DNA of 64,000 nucleotides from contig OZ245995.1 in the NCBI GenBank assembly GCA_965230185.1, forward strand, positions 2,604,001-2,668,000, in the 5' to 3' direction. The stretch comes from Motiliproteus sp965230185. GTDB lineage: Bacteria; Pseudomonadota; Gammaproteobacteria; Pseudomonadales; Balneatricaceae. The notes beneath the pieces were generated by a model that made no database searches, had not been told where the DNA came from, and worked only from the letters and a program-made list of their open reading frames with translations. This document shows, in pieces, positions 15,639-25,164 of the stretch (within the stretch, counting starts at the first letter, position 1; each line of letters starts with the position of its first letter). The translations under genes and the position numbers were made by a program.

Positions 15639-18479
15639 ATGCAAGAAGGCATAATGGAGCTGATGTGGAAGACATCCCACCTGTCTGGTGGCAATGTTGC
15701 CTACGTCGAAGAACTTTATGAGCTCTTTTTAAGAGATCCCAATGAAGTTCCCCCCGAATGGCGAGAGGAGTTCAACAAACTTCCCCGCATTCAGGAAACC
15801 GTCACTCAGGACGTTCCTCACTCTACTATCCGCGAGCACTTTCTCTACCTCTCCAAAAACCAGAAGCGTGCACAACCAGTCCCTGTTTCCAGCGTCAGCT
15901 CCGAGCATGAGAAGAAGCAGGTACGCGTACTGCGTATGATTAACGCGTTTCGGGTTCGGGGGCATCAGATCGCCCAGCTTGATCCGCTGGCTCTGATGGA
16001 GCGTGAAGCGGTTCCCGATCTGGATCTGCGCTTTCATGAGCTCTCCGAGGCCGATCTGGATACTACATTCCAGCTGGGCTCTCTGTTCTTCGGGCCGGAA
16101 GAAGCGCCGTTGAAAGATATCGTTGACGATCTGAAGCAGACCTACTGCACCACAGTCGGTGCTGAGTTTATGCATATCGTCGACACCCAGGAGAAACGCT
16201 GGATTCAGTCACGGATCGAGCCGGTTCGCTGCCATCCCGAGTTTGAGGGCGAATACCGCAAGCATATTCTTGAGCGGCTGACGGCTGCCGAAGGTCTGGA
16301 AAAGTACCTGGGTTCCCGTTTTGCTGGCGCCAAGCGTTTCGGTCTGGAAGGGGGCGAAAGCCTGATTCCGTGCCTGGATGAGCTTATTCAGCGGGCCGGT
16401 AAAAACGGTGCCAAAGAAATCGTTATCGGCATGGCTCACCGTGGTCGTCTGAACGTGCTGGTTAATATCTTCGGTAAGAACCCTCAGGAACTGTTCGAAG
16501 AATTTGAAGGTAAGCGTACCCTGGAGACCTCCGGTGACGTGAAATACCACCAGGGCTTCTCTTCCAATGTGGCAACCCCGGGTGGGGAAGTGCACATCGC
16601 ACTGGCCTTCAATCCGTCTCACCTGGAGATTGCGTCCCCGGTCGTCGAAGGTTCGGTCCGTGCCCGTCAGGATCGCCGCGACGATGCAGATGGGGATCTG
16701 GTGCTGCCTATTACCATTCACGGCGACTCGGCCTTTGCGGGGCAGGGCGTGGTGATGGAAACGCTGCAAATGTCCCAGACTCGTGCCTACAAAACCGGCG
16801 GCACGGTCCATATCGTCATCAACAACCAGGTCGGTTTTACCACCAGCAAGCCTGAAGACACCCGCTCGACTGAGTACTGTACCGATGTCGCAAAGATGGT
16901 GCAGGCCCCCATCTTTCACGTCAACGGCGATGACCCTGAAGCCGTAGCCTTCGTGACCAAGGTCGCCCTCGACTACCGCAACGAGTTTCACAAAGATGTG
17001 GTTATCGATCTGGTCTGTTACCGTCGCCGCGGCCACAACGAGGCGGACGAGCCTTCAGGTACTCAGCCGCTGATGTACCAGAAGATCAAGTCTCAGAAGA
17101 CCACCCGCGGACTCTATGCCGACTACCTGATGGGTAAGGGCTTTATCGATCAGGCGGAAAATCAGGCGCTGGAATCTGACTACCGTCAGTCGCTGGAGGA
17201 TGGTCGTCACGTAGCCCGGAGCCTGGTTTCCGAACCCAACGAAGAGCTCTTTGTCGACTGGCGTCCCTACCTGGGGCACGAGTGGACTCATGAGTGTGAT
17301 ACCCGGGTATCCAGTGAGTTGATTAAGGACCTGGCCGACAAGCTGGATAAGGTCCCGGAAGGCTTCGTGGTGCAGCGCCAGGTTGGTAAAATTCTGGAAG
17401 ACCGCAAGAGGATGGGCTCCGGCGCGATGCCTATCAACTGGGGGTTTGCCGAGACGCTGGCCTATGCAACGCTGCTGGCTGAAGGCCACCCTATCCGGAT
17501 TACCGGTCAGGATGTGGGCCGCGGTACCTTCTCTCACCGCCATGCGGTGCTTCACAACCAGAAGGATGCATCAACCTATGTACCACTGGAGAATCTTTCG
17601 GATGATCAGCCGCGACTGACGCTGCACGACTCTTTCCTGTCCGAAGAAGCGGTACTGGCCTTTGAGTATGGCTACGCCACGACCACTCCTAACGCACTGG
17701 TCATCTGGGAAGCTCAGTTCGGTGACTTTGCCAACGGCGCCCAGGTAGTGATCGATCAGTTCATTACCAGTGGTGAGCATAAATGGGCCCGACTCTGCGG
17801 TCTGACTATGCTGCTGCCTCATGGCTACGAGGGGCAGGGGCCGGAACATTCGTCCGCGCGCCTGGAACGCTACCTGCAGTTGTGTGCCGAGCACAATATT
17901 CAGGTCTGTGTGCCCACCACGCCGGCGCAGGTGTTTCATATGCTGCGTCGACAGGTGATTCGTCCGCTGCGTAAGCCGCTGATCGTAATGTCACCTAAGA
18001 GTCTGCTGCGTCACAAACAGGCGATTTCCTCGCTCGAAGATCTGACCGAAGGCTCCTTCTATCCGATTCTGGCTGAAGCGGATGATCTGCAAGCCGAGAA
18101 GGTTAAACGTATCGTGCTCTGTAGCGGCAAGGTCTACTACGACCTGTACAACAAGCGTGCCGCCGAAGAACGGGACGACGTTGCGATTATCCGTATTGAA
18201 CAGTTGTATCCGTTCCCCGAAGCAGATCTGAAGGAAGCGCTGGCGGCTTACGTCAACGCGGAGTCCGTGGTCTGGTGTCAGGAGGAACCGCTCAATCAGG
18301 GCGCCTGGTACTGTAGTCAGCACCACATGCGTCACTCGATCCAGCAACTGTTCCCCAGTCTGCATCTGGAAGTGTCTGCGCGGGAAGCCTCCGCGGCGCC
18401 TGCATCCGGTTATATGTCCCAGCACGTTGAAGAACAGGAACGGCTGGTGAACGACGCAATCAACGGTTTGCCGGTATAA
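15639..18479 (+). CDS. sucA: 2-oxoglutarate dehydrogenase E1 component
   Basis: Thiamine-diphosphate enzyme of 946 residues that decarboxylates 2-oxoglutarate and loads succinyl groups onto SucB lipoyl domains. The N-terminal assembly segment (YVEELYELFLRDPNEVP), the ThDP/Mg motif regions (IGMAHRGRLNVL, then the later NGDDPEA...NN stretch), and the GQDVGRGTFSHRHAVLH and YGYATTTPNALVIWEAQFGDFANGAQ transketolase motifs are intact. The MQEGIMELMW start agrees with the family N-terminus. It heads the suc-lpd operon. Confidence 0.98.
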   Translation: MQEGIMELMWKTSHLSGGNVAYVEELYELFLRDPNEVPPEWREEFNKLPRIQETVTQDVPHSTIREHFLYLSKNQKRAQPVPVSSVSSEHEKKQVRVLRMINAFRVRGHQIAQLDPLALMEREAVPDLDLRFHELSEADLDTTFQLGSLFFGPEEAPLKDIVDDLKQTYCTTVGAEFMHIVDTQEKRWIQSRIEPVRCHPEFEGEYRKHILERLTAAEGLEKYLGSRFAGAKRFGLEGGESLIPCLDELIQRAGKNGAKEIVIGMAHRGRLNVLVNIFGKNPQELFEEFEGKRTLETSGDVKYHQGFSSNVATPGGEVHIALAFNPSHLEIASPVVEGSVRARQDRRDDADGDLVLPITIHGDSAFAGQGVVMETLQMSQTRAYKTGGTVHIVINNQVGFTTSKPEDTRSTEYCTDVAKMVQAPIFHVNGDDPEAVAFVTKVALDYRNEFHKDVVIDLVCYRRRGHNEADEPSGTQPLMYQKIKSQKTTRGLYADYLMGKGFIDQAENQALESDYRQSLEDGRHVARSLVSEPNEELFVDWRPYLGHEWTHECDTRVSSELIKDLADKLDKVPEGFVVQRQVGKILEDRKRMGSGAMPINWGFAETLAYATLLAEGHPIRITGQDVGRGTFSHRHAVLHNQKDASTYVPLENLSDDQPRLTLHDSFLSEEAVLAFEYGYATTTPNALVIWEAQFGDFANGAQVVIDQFITSGEHKWARLCGLTMLLPHGYEGQGPEHSSARLERYLQLCAEHNIQVCVPTTPAQVFHMLRRQVIRPLRKPLIVMSPKSLLRHKQAISSLEDLTEGSFYPILAEADDLQAEKVKRIVLCSGKVYYDLYNKRAAEERDDVAIIRIEQLYPFPEADLKEALAAYVNAESVVWCQEEPLNQGAWYCSQHHMRHSIQQLFPSLHLEVSAREASAAPASGYMSQHVEEQERLVNDAINGLPV

Positions 18480-18513
18480 CCGGGACGAACCAGGAATTTA
18501 TAAAGGAAGAGTC

Positions 18514-19731
18514 ATGTCAATCGAAATCAAAGCACCTACTTTCCCTGAATCTGTCGCTGACGGTACCGTTGCTACCTGGCACAAACAGCCCGGTGAGTCT
18601 GTCGCCCGGGACGAGCTGATTGTTGATATTGAAACCGATAAGGTCGTTCTTGAAGTCGTCGCTCCCGCTGACGGCTCTATCGCCGAGATTATCAAAGGAG
18701 AAGGCGATACTGTTCTCAGTGATGAAGTGATTGCTAAATTCGTCGCCGGTGAAGCCGCCGCCAACAACGGCGTGTCTGCTGAATCAGCGGCCGCCCCTGC
18801 GGAGTCAGAGGAATCCGGTGACTCCGGCATGGGGCCGGCGGCTCGCAAGCTGATGGAAGAGAATGGTCTGTCTGCCGCTGAAGTCAAGGGTACCGGCAAG
18901 GCTGGTCGTATCACCAAGGAAGATGTTGTTAATCATCTGAAGAACAAGCCTGCGGCTCCCGCAGCCGCTCCGACACCGGCCGCTGCTCCGGCAGCTCCGG
19001 CCCCCGTGGCCGAGGTCGCCGTAGGTGAGCGTATCGAAAAACGGGTTCCGATGACCCGTCTGCGTGCTACAATCGCCCGGCGTCTGGTTGAAGCTCAGCA
19101 GAATGCCGCCATGCTGACGACTTATAACGAAGTCAACATGAAGCCGGTAATGGAGTTGAGAAAGCAGTACAAAGACCTGTTCCAGAAGACTCACAACGGT
19201 ACCAAGCTGGGCTTTATGTCCTTCTTCGTCAAAGCCGCGACCGAGGCCCTCAAGCGCTTCCCCGCTGTGAACGCGTCCATCGACGGCAATGACATGGTCT
19301 ACCACGGTTACCAGGATATCGGTGTTGCCGTATCCACAGAGCGTGGTCTGGTTGTGCCGATTCTGCGTGATACTGATGGAATGGGGCTTGCGGATATCGA
19401 AAGCGGCATCGCTGACTTTGCGAAGCGGGGCCGTGAAGGCAAGCTGGGCATTGATGATATGCAGGGCGGAACCTTCACCATCACCAATGGTGGAATTTTC
19501 GGCTCGCTGATGTCCACACCTATTCTGAACGCACCACAAACAGCGATCCTGGGTATGCACAAGATCCAGGAGCGCCCCATGGCTGTTAATGGCGAAGTCG
19601 TTGTTCTGCCAATGATGTATCTGGCTCTGTCATATGATCACCGTATGATCGACGGAAAGGATGCGGTGCAGTTTCTTGTTACCATCAAGGAACTCTTAGA
19701 AGATCCCGCACGTATGCTGCTGGACGTATAA
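18514..19731 (+). CDS. sucB: 2-oxoglutarate dehydrogenase E2, dihydrolipoyl succinyltransferase
   Basis: Core of the 2-oxoglutarate dehydrogenase complex, 405 residues. An N-terminal lipoyl domain with the DIETDKVVLEV lysine (about residue 43) is followed by an acidic linker, a peripheral-subunit-binding domain (ARKLMEENGLSAAEV), an Ala/Pro-rich hinge, and the catalytic domain ending in SYDHRMIDGKDAV with the active-site histidine and aspartate. AAGGAAG precedes the start. It lies between sucA and lpd in the operon. Confidence 0.98.
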   Translation: MSIEIKAPTFPESVADGTVATWHKQPGESVARDELIVDIETDKVVLEVVAPADGSIAEIIKGEGDTVLSDEVIAKFVAGEAAANNGVSAESAAAPAESEESGDSGMGPAARKLMEENGLSAAEVKGTGKAGRITKEDVVNHLKNKPAAPAAAPTPAAAPAAPAPVAEVAVGERIEKRVPMTRLRATIARRLVEAQQNAAMLTTYNEVNMKPVMELRKQYKDLFQKTHNGTKLGFMSFFVKAATEALKRFPAVNASIDGNDMVYHGYQDIGVAVSTERGLVVPILRDTDGMGLADIESGIADFAKRGREGKLGIDDMQGGTFTITNGGIFGSLMSTPILNAPQTAILGMHKIQERPMAVNGEVVVLPMMYLALSYDHRMIDGKDAVQFLVTIKELLEDPARMLLDV

Positions 19732-19767
19732 AACTACCCAAAAGGTTATTGATAGGAAGCCTGAAAC

Positions 19768-21207
19768 ATGTCTGAAAAGTTTGATGTTGTTGTAATCGGC
19801 GCCGGGCCCGGTGGCTATGTTGCTGCCATTCGCGCTGCACAGCTGGGTCTTAAGACCGCCTGTGTAGAGAAGTGGGTAGACGGTAAGGGGAAAGCCGTAC
19901 TGGGTGGTACCTGCCTTAACGTAGGTTGTATCCCGTCAAAAGCACTTTTGGACTCTACCCATAAGTACCACATGGCTCATGAGGAGTTTAAGGTTCACGG
20001 CATCAGTGCGAACGACGTGGCTATGGATGTTCCGACCATGATCAAACGCAAGGATCAGATCGTTAAGAATCTGACCGGTGGTATTGCCGGCCTGTTCAAG
20101 GCCAATGGTGTCACCCTGTTTGAAGGCGCCGGTAAAGTACTGGCCGGTAAGCAGGTCGAGGTGACCAGGCACGATGGTTCTACCGAGGTTGTCGATGCTG
20201 AGAACGTGATCATCGCGGCCGGTTCTGTGCCGGTAAATATTCCCCCGGCCCCGCTGACCGATGATCTGATCCTCGACAATGAAGGTGCGCTGAACATCAC
20301 CGAGACACCGAAGCGTCTGGGTGTTATCGGCGCCGGCGTTATCGGTCTGGAAATGGGCTCTGTCTGGAATCGTCTCGGATCCGAAGTCATCGTTCTGGAA
20401 GCGATGGAAGAGTTTATGCCCTTCGCCGATAAAGACGTCGCTAAAGAGGGTCTTAAGATCCTCAAGAAGCAGGGGCTGGATATCCGTCTGGGTGCCCGGG
20501 TGACCGGAACCGACATCAATGGTTCCGAAATCACCGTTAAGTTTGCCGATGCAAAAGGTGATCAGGAAGTTATCGTCGACAAGCTGATCGTAGCAGTCGG
20601 CCGTCGTCCTTACACCGAAAGCCTGCTGGCCGGTGACTGTGGTGTTGAGCTGGACGAGCGTGGTTTTATCTCCGTCGACAATCAGTGCCGGACCGACGCC
20701 CCCGGCGTATTTGCGATTGGTGACGTAGTGCGCGGTCCTATGCTGGCCCATAAGGCTTCCGAAGAGGGCATCATGGTCGCCGACATCATTGCCGGCCATA
20801 AGGCTCAGATGAACTACGACTGCATCCCCGGCATTATTTACACCCACCCCGAGCTGGCTTGGGTCGGTAAAACCGAGCAGGAGCTGAAGGCTGAAGGGGT
20901 TAAGTATAAAGTGGGTAAATTCCCGTTTGCGGCTTCCGGTCGGGCCATGGCGTCTCAGGACACCGATGGTTTCGTTAAGCTGATTGCTGACGAAGAGACT
21001 GATCGTATTCTGGGCTGTCACATGGTCGGTGGTGTTGCGTCCGAGCTGATCGCTCAGGCCGTCATCGCGATGGAGTTCGGCTCCTCTGCTGAAGATCTCC
21101 AGCTGACTGTATTCGCTCACCCGACGGTGAGTGAAGCTGTTCATGAAGCGGCTCTGGCAGTAGACGGCCACGCGATCCACGTTGCTAACCGCAGAAAGCG
21201 CAAGTAA
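19768..21207 (+). CDS. lpd: Dihydrolipoamide dehydrogenase (E3)
   Basis: FAD disulfide oxidoreductase of 479 residues that re-oxidises lipoamide and reduces NAD. The FAD fold IGAGPGGYVAAIRAAQLG, the redox-active disulfide GGTCLNVGCIPSKALL, the NAD fold GVIGAGVIGLEMGSVW, the second FAD block GVFAIGDVV, and the C-terminal HPTVSEAVHEA with the catalytic His-Glu pair are present. It belongs to the suc operon and so serves mainly the 2-oxoglutarate complex, though it may be shared with other complexes. Confidence 0.97.
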   Translation: MSEKFDVVVIGAGPGGYVAAIRAAQLGLKTACVEKWVDGKGKAVLGGTCLNVGCIPSKALLDSTHKYHMAHEEFKVHGISANDVAMDVPTMIKRKDQIVKNLTGGIAGLFKANGVTLFEGAGKVLAGKQVEVTRHDGSTEVVDAENVIIAAGSVPVNIPPAPLTDDLILDNEGALNITETPKRLGVIGAGVIGLEMGSVWNRLGSEVIVLEAMEEFMPFADKDVAKEGLKILKKQGLDIRLGARVTGTDINGSEITVKFADAKGDQEVIVDKLIVAVGRRPYTESLLAGDCGVELDERGFISVDNQCRTDAPGVFAIGDVVRGPMLAHKASEEGIMVADIIAGHKAQMNYDCIPGIIYTHPELAWVGKTEQELKAEGVKYKVGKFPFAASGRAMASQDTDGFVKLIADEETDRILGCHMVGGVASELIAQAVIAMEFGSSAEDLQLTVFAHPTVSEAVHEAALAVDGHAIHVANRRKRK

Positions 21208-21222
21208 CAGAGTTTAAGATTT

Positions 21223-21274
21223 GGTCGCCCTGCGGGGCGACCATTGAACATCGGTCGCCTGATGGTCGATGTTC
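21223..21274 (+). promoter_or_regulatory. Tandem, mutually exclusive hairpins between lpd and sucC
   Basis: Hairpin 1 is GGTCGCCC/GGGCGACC with a TGCG loop (21223-21242). Hairpin 2 is GAACATCG/CGATGTTC (21246-21253, 21267-21274). The segment GGTCGCC at 21253-21259 can instead pair with GGCGACC at 21236-21242, giving a competing 7-bp stem. There is no T-run. This may stabilise or process the mRNA. Confidence 0.55.
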
Positions 21275-21336
21275 AGCCCTGTGGTCTGTCTGACAGGCTG
21301 CGTTATTAAAATTTGATAACACAACGGATCTAAAGC

Positions 21337-22503
21337 ATGAATCTTCACGAGTATCAGGGAAAACAGTTGTTTGCCCAGTACGGGTTGCCGGTGTCCACTG
21401 GGCATGCGGTCGACACGCCCGAAGCAGCCGCCGAGGCATGCAAAAAAATTGGTGGCGATAAGTGGGTCGTCAAAGCCCAGGTACACGCTGGTGGTCGCGG
21501 TAAAGCAGGTGGCGTTAAGCTGGTTGACAGCCCGGAAGAAGCGAAAGAATTTGCAGCTCACTGGCTGGGTAAAAACCTCGTCACTTACCAGACTGATGAA
21601 AACGGCCAGCCGGTCAGCAAGATTCTGGTAGAAAACTGCACTGACATCGACCAGGAGCTGTACCTTGGTGCGGTGGTAGACCGTTCTACCCGCCGTATCG
21701 TATTCATGGCTTCTACCGAGGGTGGTGTTGAGATCGAGAAGGTCGCTCACGAAACTCCGGAAAAGATTCTCAAGGCGACTATTGATCCGCTGACTGGCGC
21801 TCAGCCTTATCAGGGGCGTGATCTGGCGTTCAGACTGGGCCTTTCCGGTGCACAGGTCAGCCAGTTCACGAAGATCTTCATGGGACTGGCTAAGCTGTTC
21901 CAGGAAAAGGATCTGGCGCTGCTGGAAATCAACCCGCTGGTTATCACTGACGAAGGCAATCTGCACTGCCTGGATGCCAAGATGGTTATCGACAGCAACG
22001 CTGTCTACCGTCATAAAGATCTGCAGGAAATGCATGATCCTTCCCAGGAAGACGAGCGCGAAGCTCATGCGGCTCAGTGGGAACTGAACTACGTAGCACT
22101 GGATGGAAACATCGGCTGCATGGTTAATGGTGCCGGCCTGGCCATGGGTACCATGGATATCGTTAAGCTGCACGGTGGTTTCCCTGCTAACTTCCTGGAC
22201 GTGGGTGGTGGCGCCACTAAAGAGCGTGTTGCTGAAGCCTTTAAAATCATCCTGTCCGACGACAAGGTGAAGACTGTTCTGGTTAACATCTTCGGCGGAA
22301 TCGTTCGCTGCGACCTGATTGCAGAGGGTGTAATCGCTGCTGTTAAGGAAGTTGGTGTTGAAGTTCCTGTTGTTGTTCGCCTCGAGGGTAACAATGCAGA
22401 GCTGGGTACTCAGGTACTGGCTGACAGTGGACTGGACATTATTGCTGCTACCAGCCTCAGAGATGCGGCTGAACAGGCGGTTAAAGCAGCGGAGGGTAAA
22501 TAA
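21337..22503 (+). CDS. sucC: Succinyl-CoA synthetase beta subunit
   Basis: ADP-forming subunit of 388 residues that makes ATP or GTP from succinyl-CoA in a heterodimer with SucD. The N-terminal MNLHEYQGKQLFAQYG, the ATP-grasp region (KAQVHAGGRGKAGGVK, then EINPLVITDEG for Mg binding), and the C-terminal NIFGGIVRCDLIAEG power-helix region are intact. It is 128 bases after lpd, with hairpins in the gap, and 2 bases from sucD. Confidence 0.98.
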   Translation: MNLHEYQGKQLFAQYGLPVSTGHAVDTPEAAAEACKKIGGDKWVVKAQVHAGGRGKAGGVKLVDSPEEAKEFAAHWLGKNLVTYQTDENGQPVSKILVENCTDIDQELYLGAVVDRSTRRIVFMASTEGGVEIEKVAHETPEKILKATIDPLTGAQPYQGRDLAFRLGLSGAQVSQFTKIFMGLAKLFQEKDLALLEINPLVITDEGNLHCLDAKMVIDSNAVYRHKDLQEMHDPSQEDEREAHAAQWELNYVALDGNIGCMVNGAGLAMGTMDIVKLHGGFPANFLDVGGGATKERVAEAFKIILSDDKVKTVLVNIFGGIVRCDLIAEGVIAAVKEVGVEVPVVVRLEGNNAELGTQVLADSGLDIIAATSLRDAAEQAVKAAEGK

Positions 22504-22505
22504 GC

Positions 22506-23378
22506 ATGAGCATCCTGATCAATAAAGACACCAAGGTAATCTGTCAGGGTTTTACCGGTGGCCAGGGTACTTTCCACTCTGAGCAGGCGATTGCCTACGG
22601 TACTAAGATGGTCGGCGGTGTTACTCCGGGCAAGGGCGGTCAGGAACACCTGGGTCTGCCAGTGTTCAATACCGTTGCAGAAGCCATTGAGCAGACTGGT
22701 GCCGAAGCTTCTGTCATCTACGTGCCTGCTCCTTTTGTTAAGGATTCCGTACTGGAAGCCGCCAATGCCGGTATCAAGCTGATCGTAGTGATCACTGAGG
22801 GTGTACCTACGCTGGATATGCTGGAGTGCAAGGTCAAGTGTGACGAGCTGGGTGTGCGGGTGATCGGCCCGAACTGTCCTGGCGTCATCACTCCCGGCGA
22901 GTGCAAGATCGGCATCATGCCCGGTCATATTCATCTGCCCGGTAAAGTCGGCATCGTATCCCGTTCCGGTACTCTGACTTATGAAGCCGTTAAGCAGACT
23001 ACCGACGCTGGATACGGTCAGTCCACCTGTGTTGGTATCGGTGGCGACCCCATCCCCGGCTCCAACTTTATCGACGTGCTGGAAATGTTCCAGAATGATG
23101 ATAAGACCGAAGCGATCGTAATGATTGGTGAAATCGGCGGTACCGCTGAAGAGGAAGCGGCAGCCTACATCAAGGCTAACGTAACCAAGCCGGTCGTTTC
23201 CTATATTGCCGGTGTTACTGCGCCTGCAGGTAAGCGTATGGGGCACGCCGGTGCGATCATCTCCGGTGGTAAGGGTACAGCCGACGAAAAGTTCGCAGCA
23301 CTGGAAGATGCCGGTGTTAAGACTGTACGCTCACTGGCTGATATCGGCTCTGCGCTGAAGGAGATTACCGGTTGGTAA
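22506..23378 (+). CDS. sucD: Succinyl-CoA synthetase alpha subunit
   Basis: CoA-binding, phosphohistidine subunit of 290 residues. The N-terminal CoA site CQGFTGGQGTFHSEQ, the GVTPGKGG motif, and the active-site histidine in MGHAGAIISGG (about residue 247) are present. It is the last gene of the sucAB-lpd-sucCD operon and is followed by a strong terminator that marks the end of the TCA block. Confidence 0.98.
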   Translation: MSILINKDTKVICQGFTGGQGTFHSEQAIAYGTKMVGGVTPGKGGQEHLGLPVFNTVAEAIEQTGAEASVIYVPAPFVKDSVLEAANAGIKLIVVITEGVPTLDMLECKVKCDELGVRVIGPNCPGVITPGECKIGIMPGHIHLPGKVGIVSRSGTLTYEAVKQTTDAGYGQSTCVGIGGDPIPGSNFIDVLEMFQNDDKTEAIVMIGEIGGTAEEEAAAYIKANVTKPVVSYIAGVTAPAGKRMGHAGAIISGGKGTADEKFAALEDAGVKTVRSLADIGSALKEITGW

Positions 23379-23396
23379 GTTCCTTATAGCTTTTTA

Positions 23397-23426
23397 AAAA
23401 GAGCAGCCACGGCTGCTCTTTTTTTT
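23397..23426 (+). terminator. Rho-independent terminator of the suc operon
   Basis: Stem AAGAGCAGC/GCTGCTCTT with a short loop and eight T afterwards, 20 bases after sucD. Confidence 0.93.
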
Positions 23427-23514
23427 GGGCGACTTCGGGGCTCTAATAGCATAGTATTCCTTTTTTCCGCTGGCATGAGTCAGCTTTTTTTACAGGTAAG
23501 GAATTCCTGGCAGG

Positions 23515-23982
23515 ATGCTGCATAAACTTTCTGGAATATATCGGCCTGTCGCCAGCCTCCTGCGGCTTGTAGTGATTACAGTGCTTATTGGCTTGTCCGG
23601 CACTGCTTTTGCTGCGTCCGGTGGAACTCCTGTTGTAATCCTCAATAATGCCGTTCCTGATAACCAGCTGACTCGCAGTGCGTTGCGAGCAATATTCACA
23701 ATGCGGCTTAAGCGCTGGTCAGACGGGACCCCTGTACGAGTTTTTGTATTGCCGGACGACCACCCCCTCCATCAGTCTTTCTCCAAAAGTACGCTGGCAG
23801 TGTTCCCTTATCAACTCAGGCAGATTTGGGATCGTTCGGTGTTTTCTGGTACCGGGACTGCTCCGACACAGGTAGAAAGTGAAGAACAGCTGATTGACGC
23901 GATCACTCAGGTACCCGGTGCCGTCGGATATGTTGCTGATGGGAATCGAAAAGATGGAGTTCAATATGTCATCGTTAAGTAG
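23515..23982 (+). CDS. Periplasmic PstS-like (PBP2-fold) small protein
   Basis: A 155-residue secreted protein with a signal peptide (hydrophobic LLRLVVITVLIGLSG, cleavage near AFA-AS). The mature part has features of the phosphate-binding-protein-like superfamily: an early VVILNN strand, LTRSALRAIFTMRLKRWSDGTPVRVF, and a late AITQVPGAVGYV segment. It is about half the size of true PstS and lacks an ABC transporter next to it, so transport is unlikely; sensing or a partner role is possible. Its 3' end overlaps the next porin gene by 17 bases, and a GGDEF-EAL gene follows, forming a three-gene operon. Confidence 0.7.
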   Translation: MLHKLSGIYRPVASLLRLVVITVLIGLSGTAFAASGGTPVVILNNAVPDNQLTRSALRAIFTMRLKRWSDGTPVRVFVLPDDHPLHQSFSKSTLAVFPYQLRQIWDRSVFSGTGTAPTQVESEEQLIDAITQVPGAVGYVADGNRKDGVQYVIVK

Positions 23983-25156
23983 ATGCTGTTGGTTATGTCT
24001 GCTGGCCGTATTTTCTTCATCTGGCATAGCAGAGGAGTCGCTGGAGTCGCCCTGGCGGCTCAGCGGCTTTCTGACACAGGGTTGGGTTGCCAGCGATAAC
24101 AATAATATTTTTGGAAAGTCCTCAGGATCGGATGGTAGTTTCGATTATAGAGAAATAGGAGTAAACGGCGTTTATCAGATGTCATCGCAGCTGAATTTCA
24201 GTGGTCAGTTTCTGTCACGACAAGCAGGGGAAGTTGATGATGGAGACCCTAAAGTGGATTACCTGTTCGGTGACTGGTCATTTCTTCAGCAAATGAATCG
24301 GCAGGCTGGCGTTCGACTCGGGCGAGTTAAAAATCCTATCGGGTTCTATAACGACACAAGGGACGTTTCCTTTACAAGGCCAAGCGCAATTCTTCCACAA
24401 TCTATTTATCTGGACCTGGTTCGAGAGGTTCAGCTTTCATCCGACGGGGTCGCTTTTTACGGCGGGTATCAGTCCGGTCATGGTAGCTGGATGGTCGATG
24501 TCGTAGTGGGTAAACCGCAGTCCGGAACCAGCTCTGAGTATGGGTTCTTCCGTCAGGATCTGCCTGGGACCTTCGATGATGGCGATACAAAACTGATTCG
24601 ATTACTTTACGAACAGGGGGGAGGTGCCCTTCGAGCAGGTATTACCTGGATAGATGCAGATTTTTCTTTTGATTCACCTGTGTCGGGCCCTATTGTAAAT
24701 GGCAAACTGGGTTTCAGGTTGTGGGGCGCATCATTTCAATACAATCTTGAGCGAGTATCTCTGACCGCAGAATACGTAATCGAAGATATCGACAGAAGAG
24801 GATTTGAGACCGTATTTCCAACCACTGAAAATACGCTGGAGGCGTACTATTTTCAGGTCGAGTACAGGCTTAATCATCAGTGGACTCTGCTGGTCAGGTA
24901 TGACGACGTAGCTATAGACGAAAAGGAGCGGAGTGGTGCTTCTTTTTCTGGCATGTCAGGACCGCCAGATCATATTCGCTTTGCTGAAGACTGGACGCTG
25001 GGCGCGAGCTATCAGGTGACACCTCGACTACTGACCAGGCTGGAGTTACATCACGTCAACGGTACAACCTGGTTACCGCCGCAGGACAATCCCAGCTCGT
25101 CTGCGCTTAAACAAAGCTGGAACCTTCTGATGTTTCAGGCTTCCTACCGGTTTTAG
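23966..25156 (+). CDS. Outer-membrane beta-barrel (porin-like) protein
   Basis: A 396-residue protein with a signal peptide ending near GIAEES, then alternating amphipathic strands and a C-terminal SYRF ending in an aromatic residue, typical of BamA-dependent outer-membrane barrels. The start MSSLSRCCW has GGAG seven bases upstream and overlaps the previous gene. It contains DYLFGDWSF, RLGRVKNPIGFYNDTRD and FAEDWTLGASY, which resemble strands of OprO/OprP or DcaP-like porins; the exact substrate is unknown. Operon position between a PstS-like protein and a membrane c-di-GMP protein suggests envelope sensing. Confidence 0.75.
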   Translation: MSSLSRCCWLCLLAVFSSSGIAEESLESPWRLSGFLTQGWVASDNNNIFGKSSGSDGSFDYREIGVNGVYQMSSQLNFSGQFLSRQAGEVDDGDPKVDYLFGDWSFLQQMNRQAGVRLGRVKNPIGFYNDTRDVSFTRPSAILPQSIYLDLVREVQLSSDGVAFYGGYQSGHGSWMVDVVVGKPQSGTSSEYGFFRQDLPGTFDDGDTKLIRLLYEQGGGALRAGITWIDADFSFDSPVSGPIVNGKLGFRLWGASFQYNLERVSLTAEYVIEDIDRRGFETVFPTTENTLEAYYFQVEYRLNHQWTLLVRYDDVAIDEKERSGASFSGMSGPPDHIRFAEDWTLGASYQVTPRLLTRLELHHVNGTTWLPPQDNPSSSALKQSWNLLMFQASYRF

Positions 25157-25164
25157 GGGGTGGG

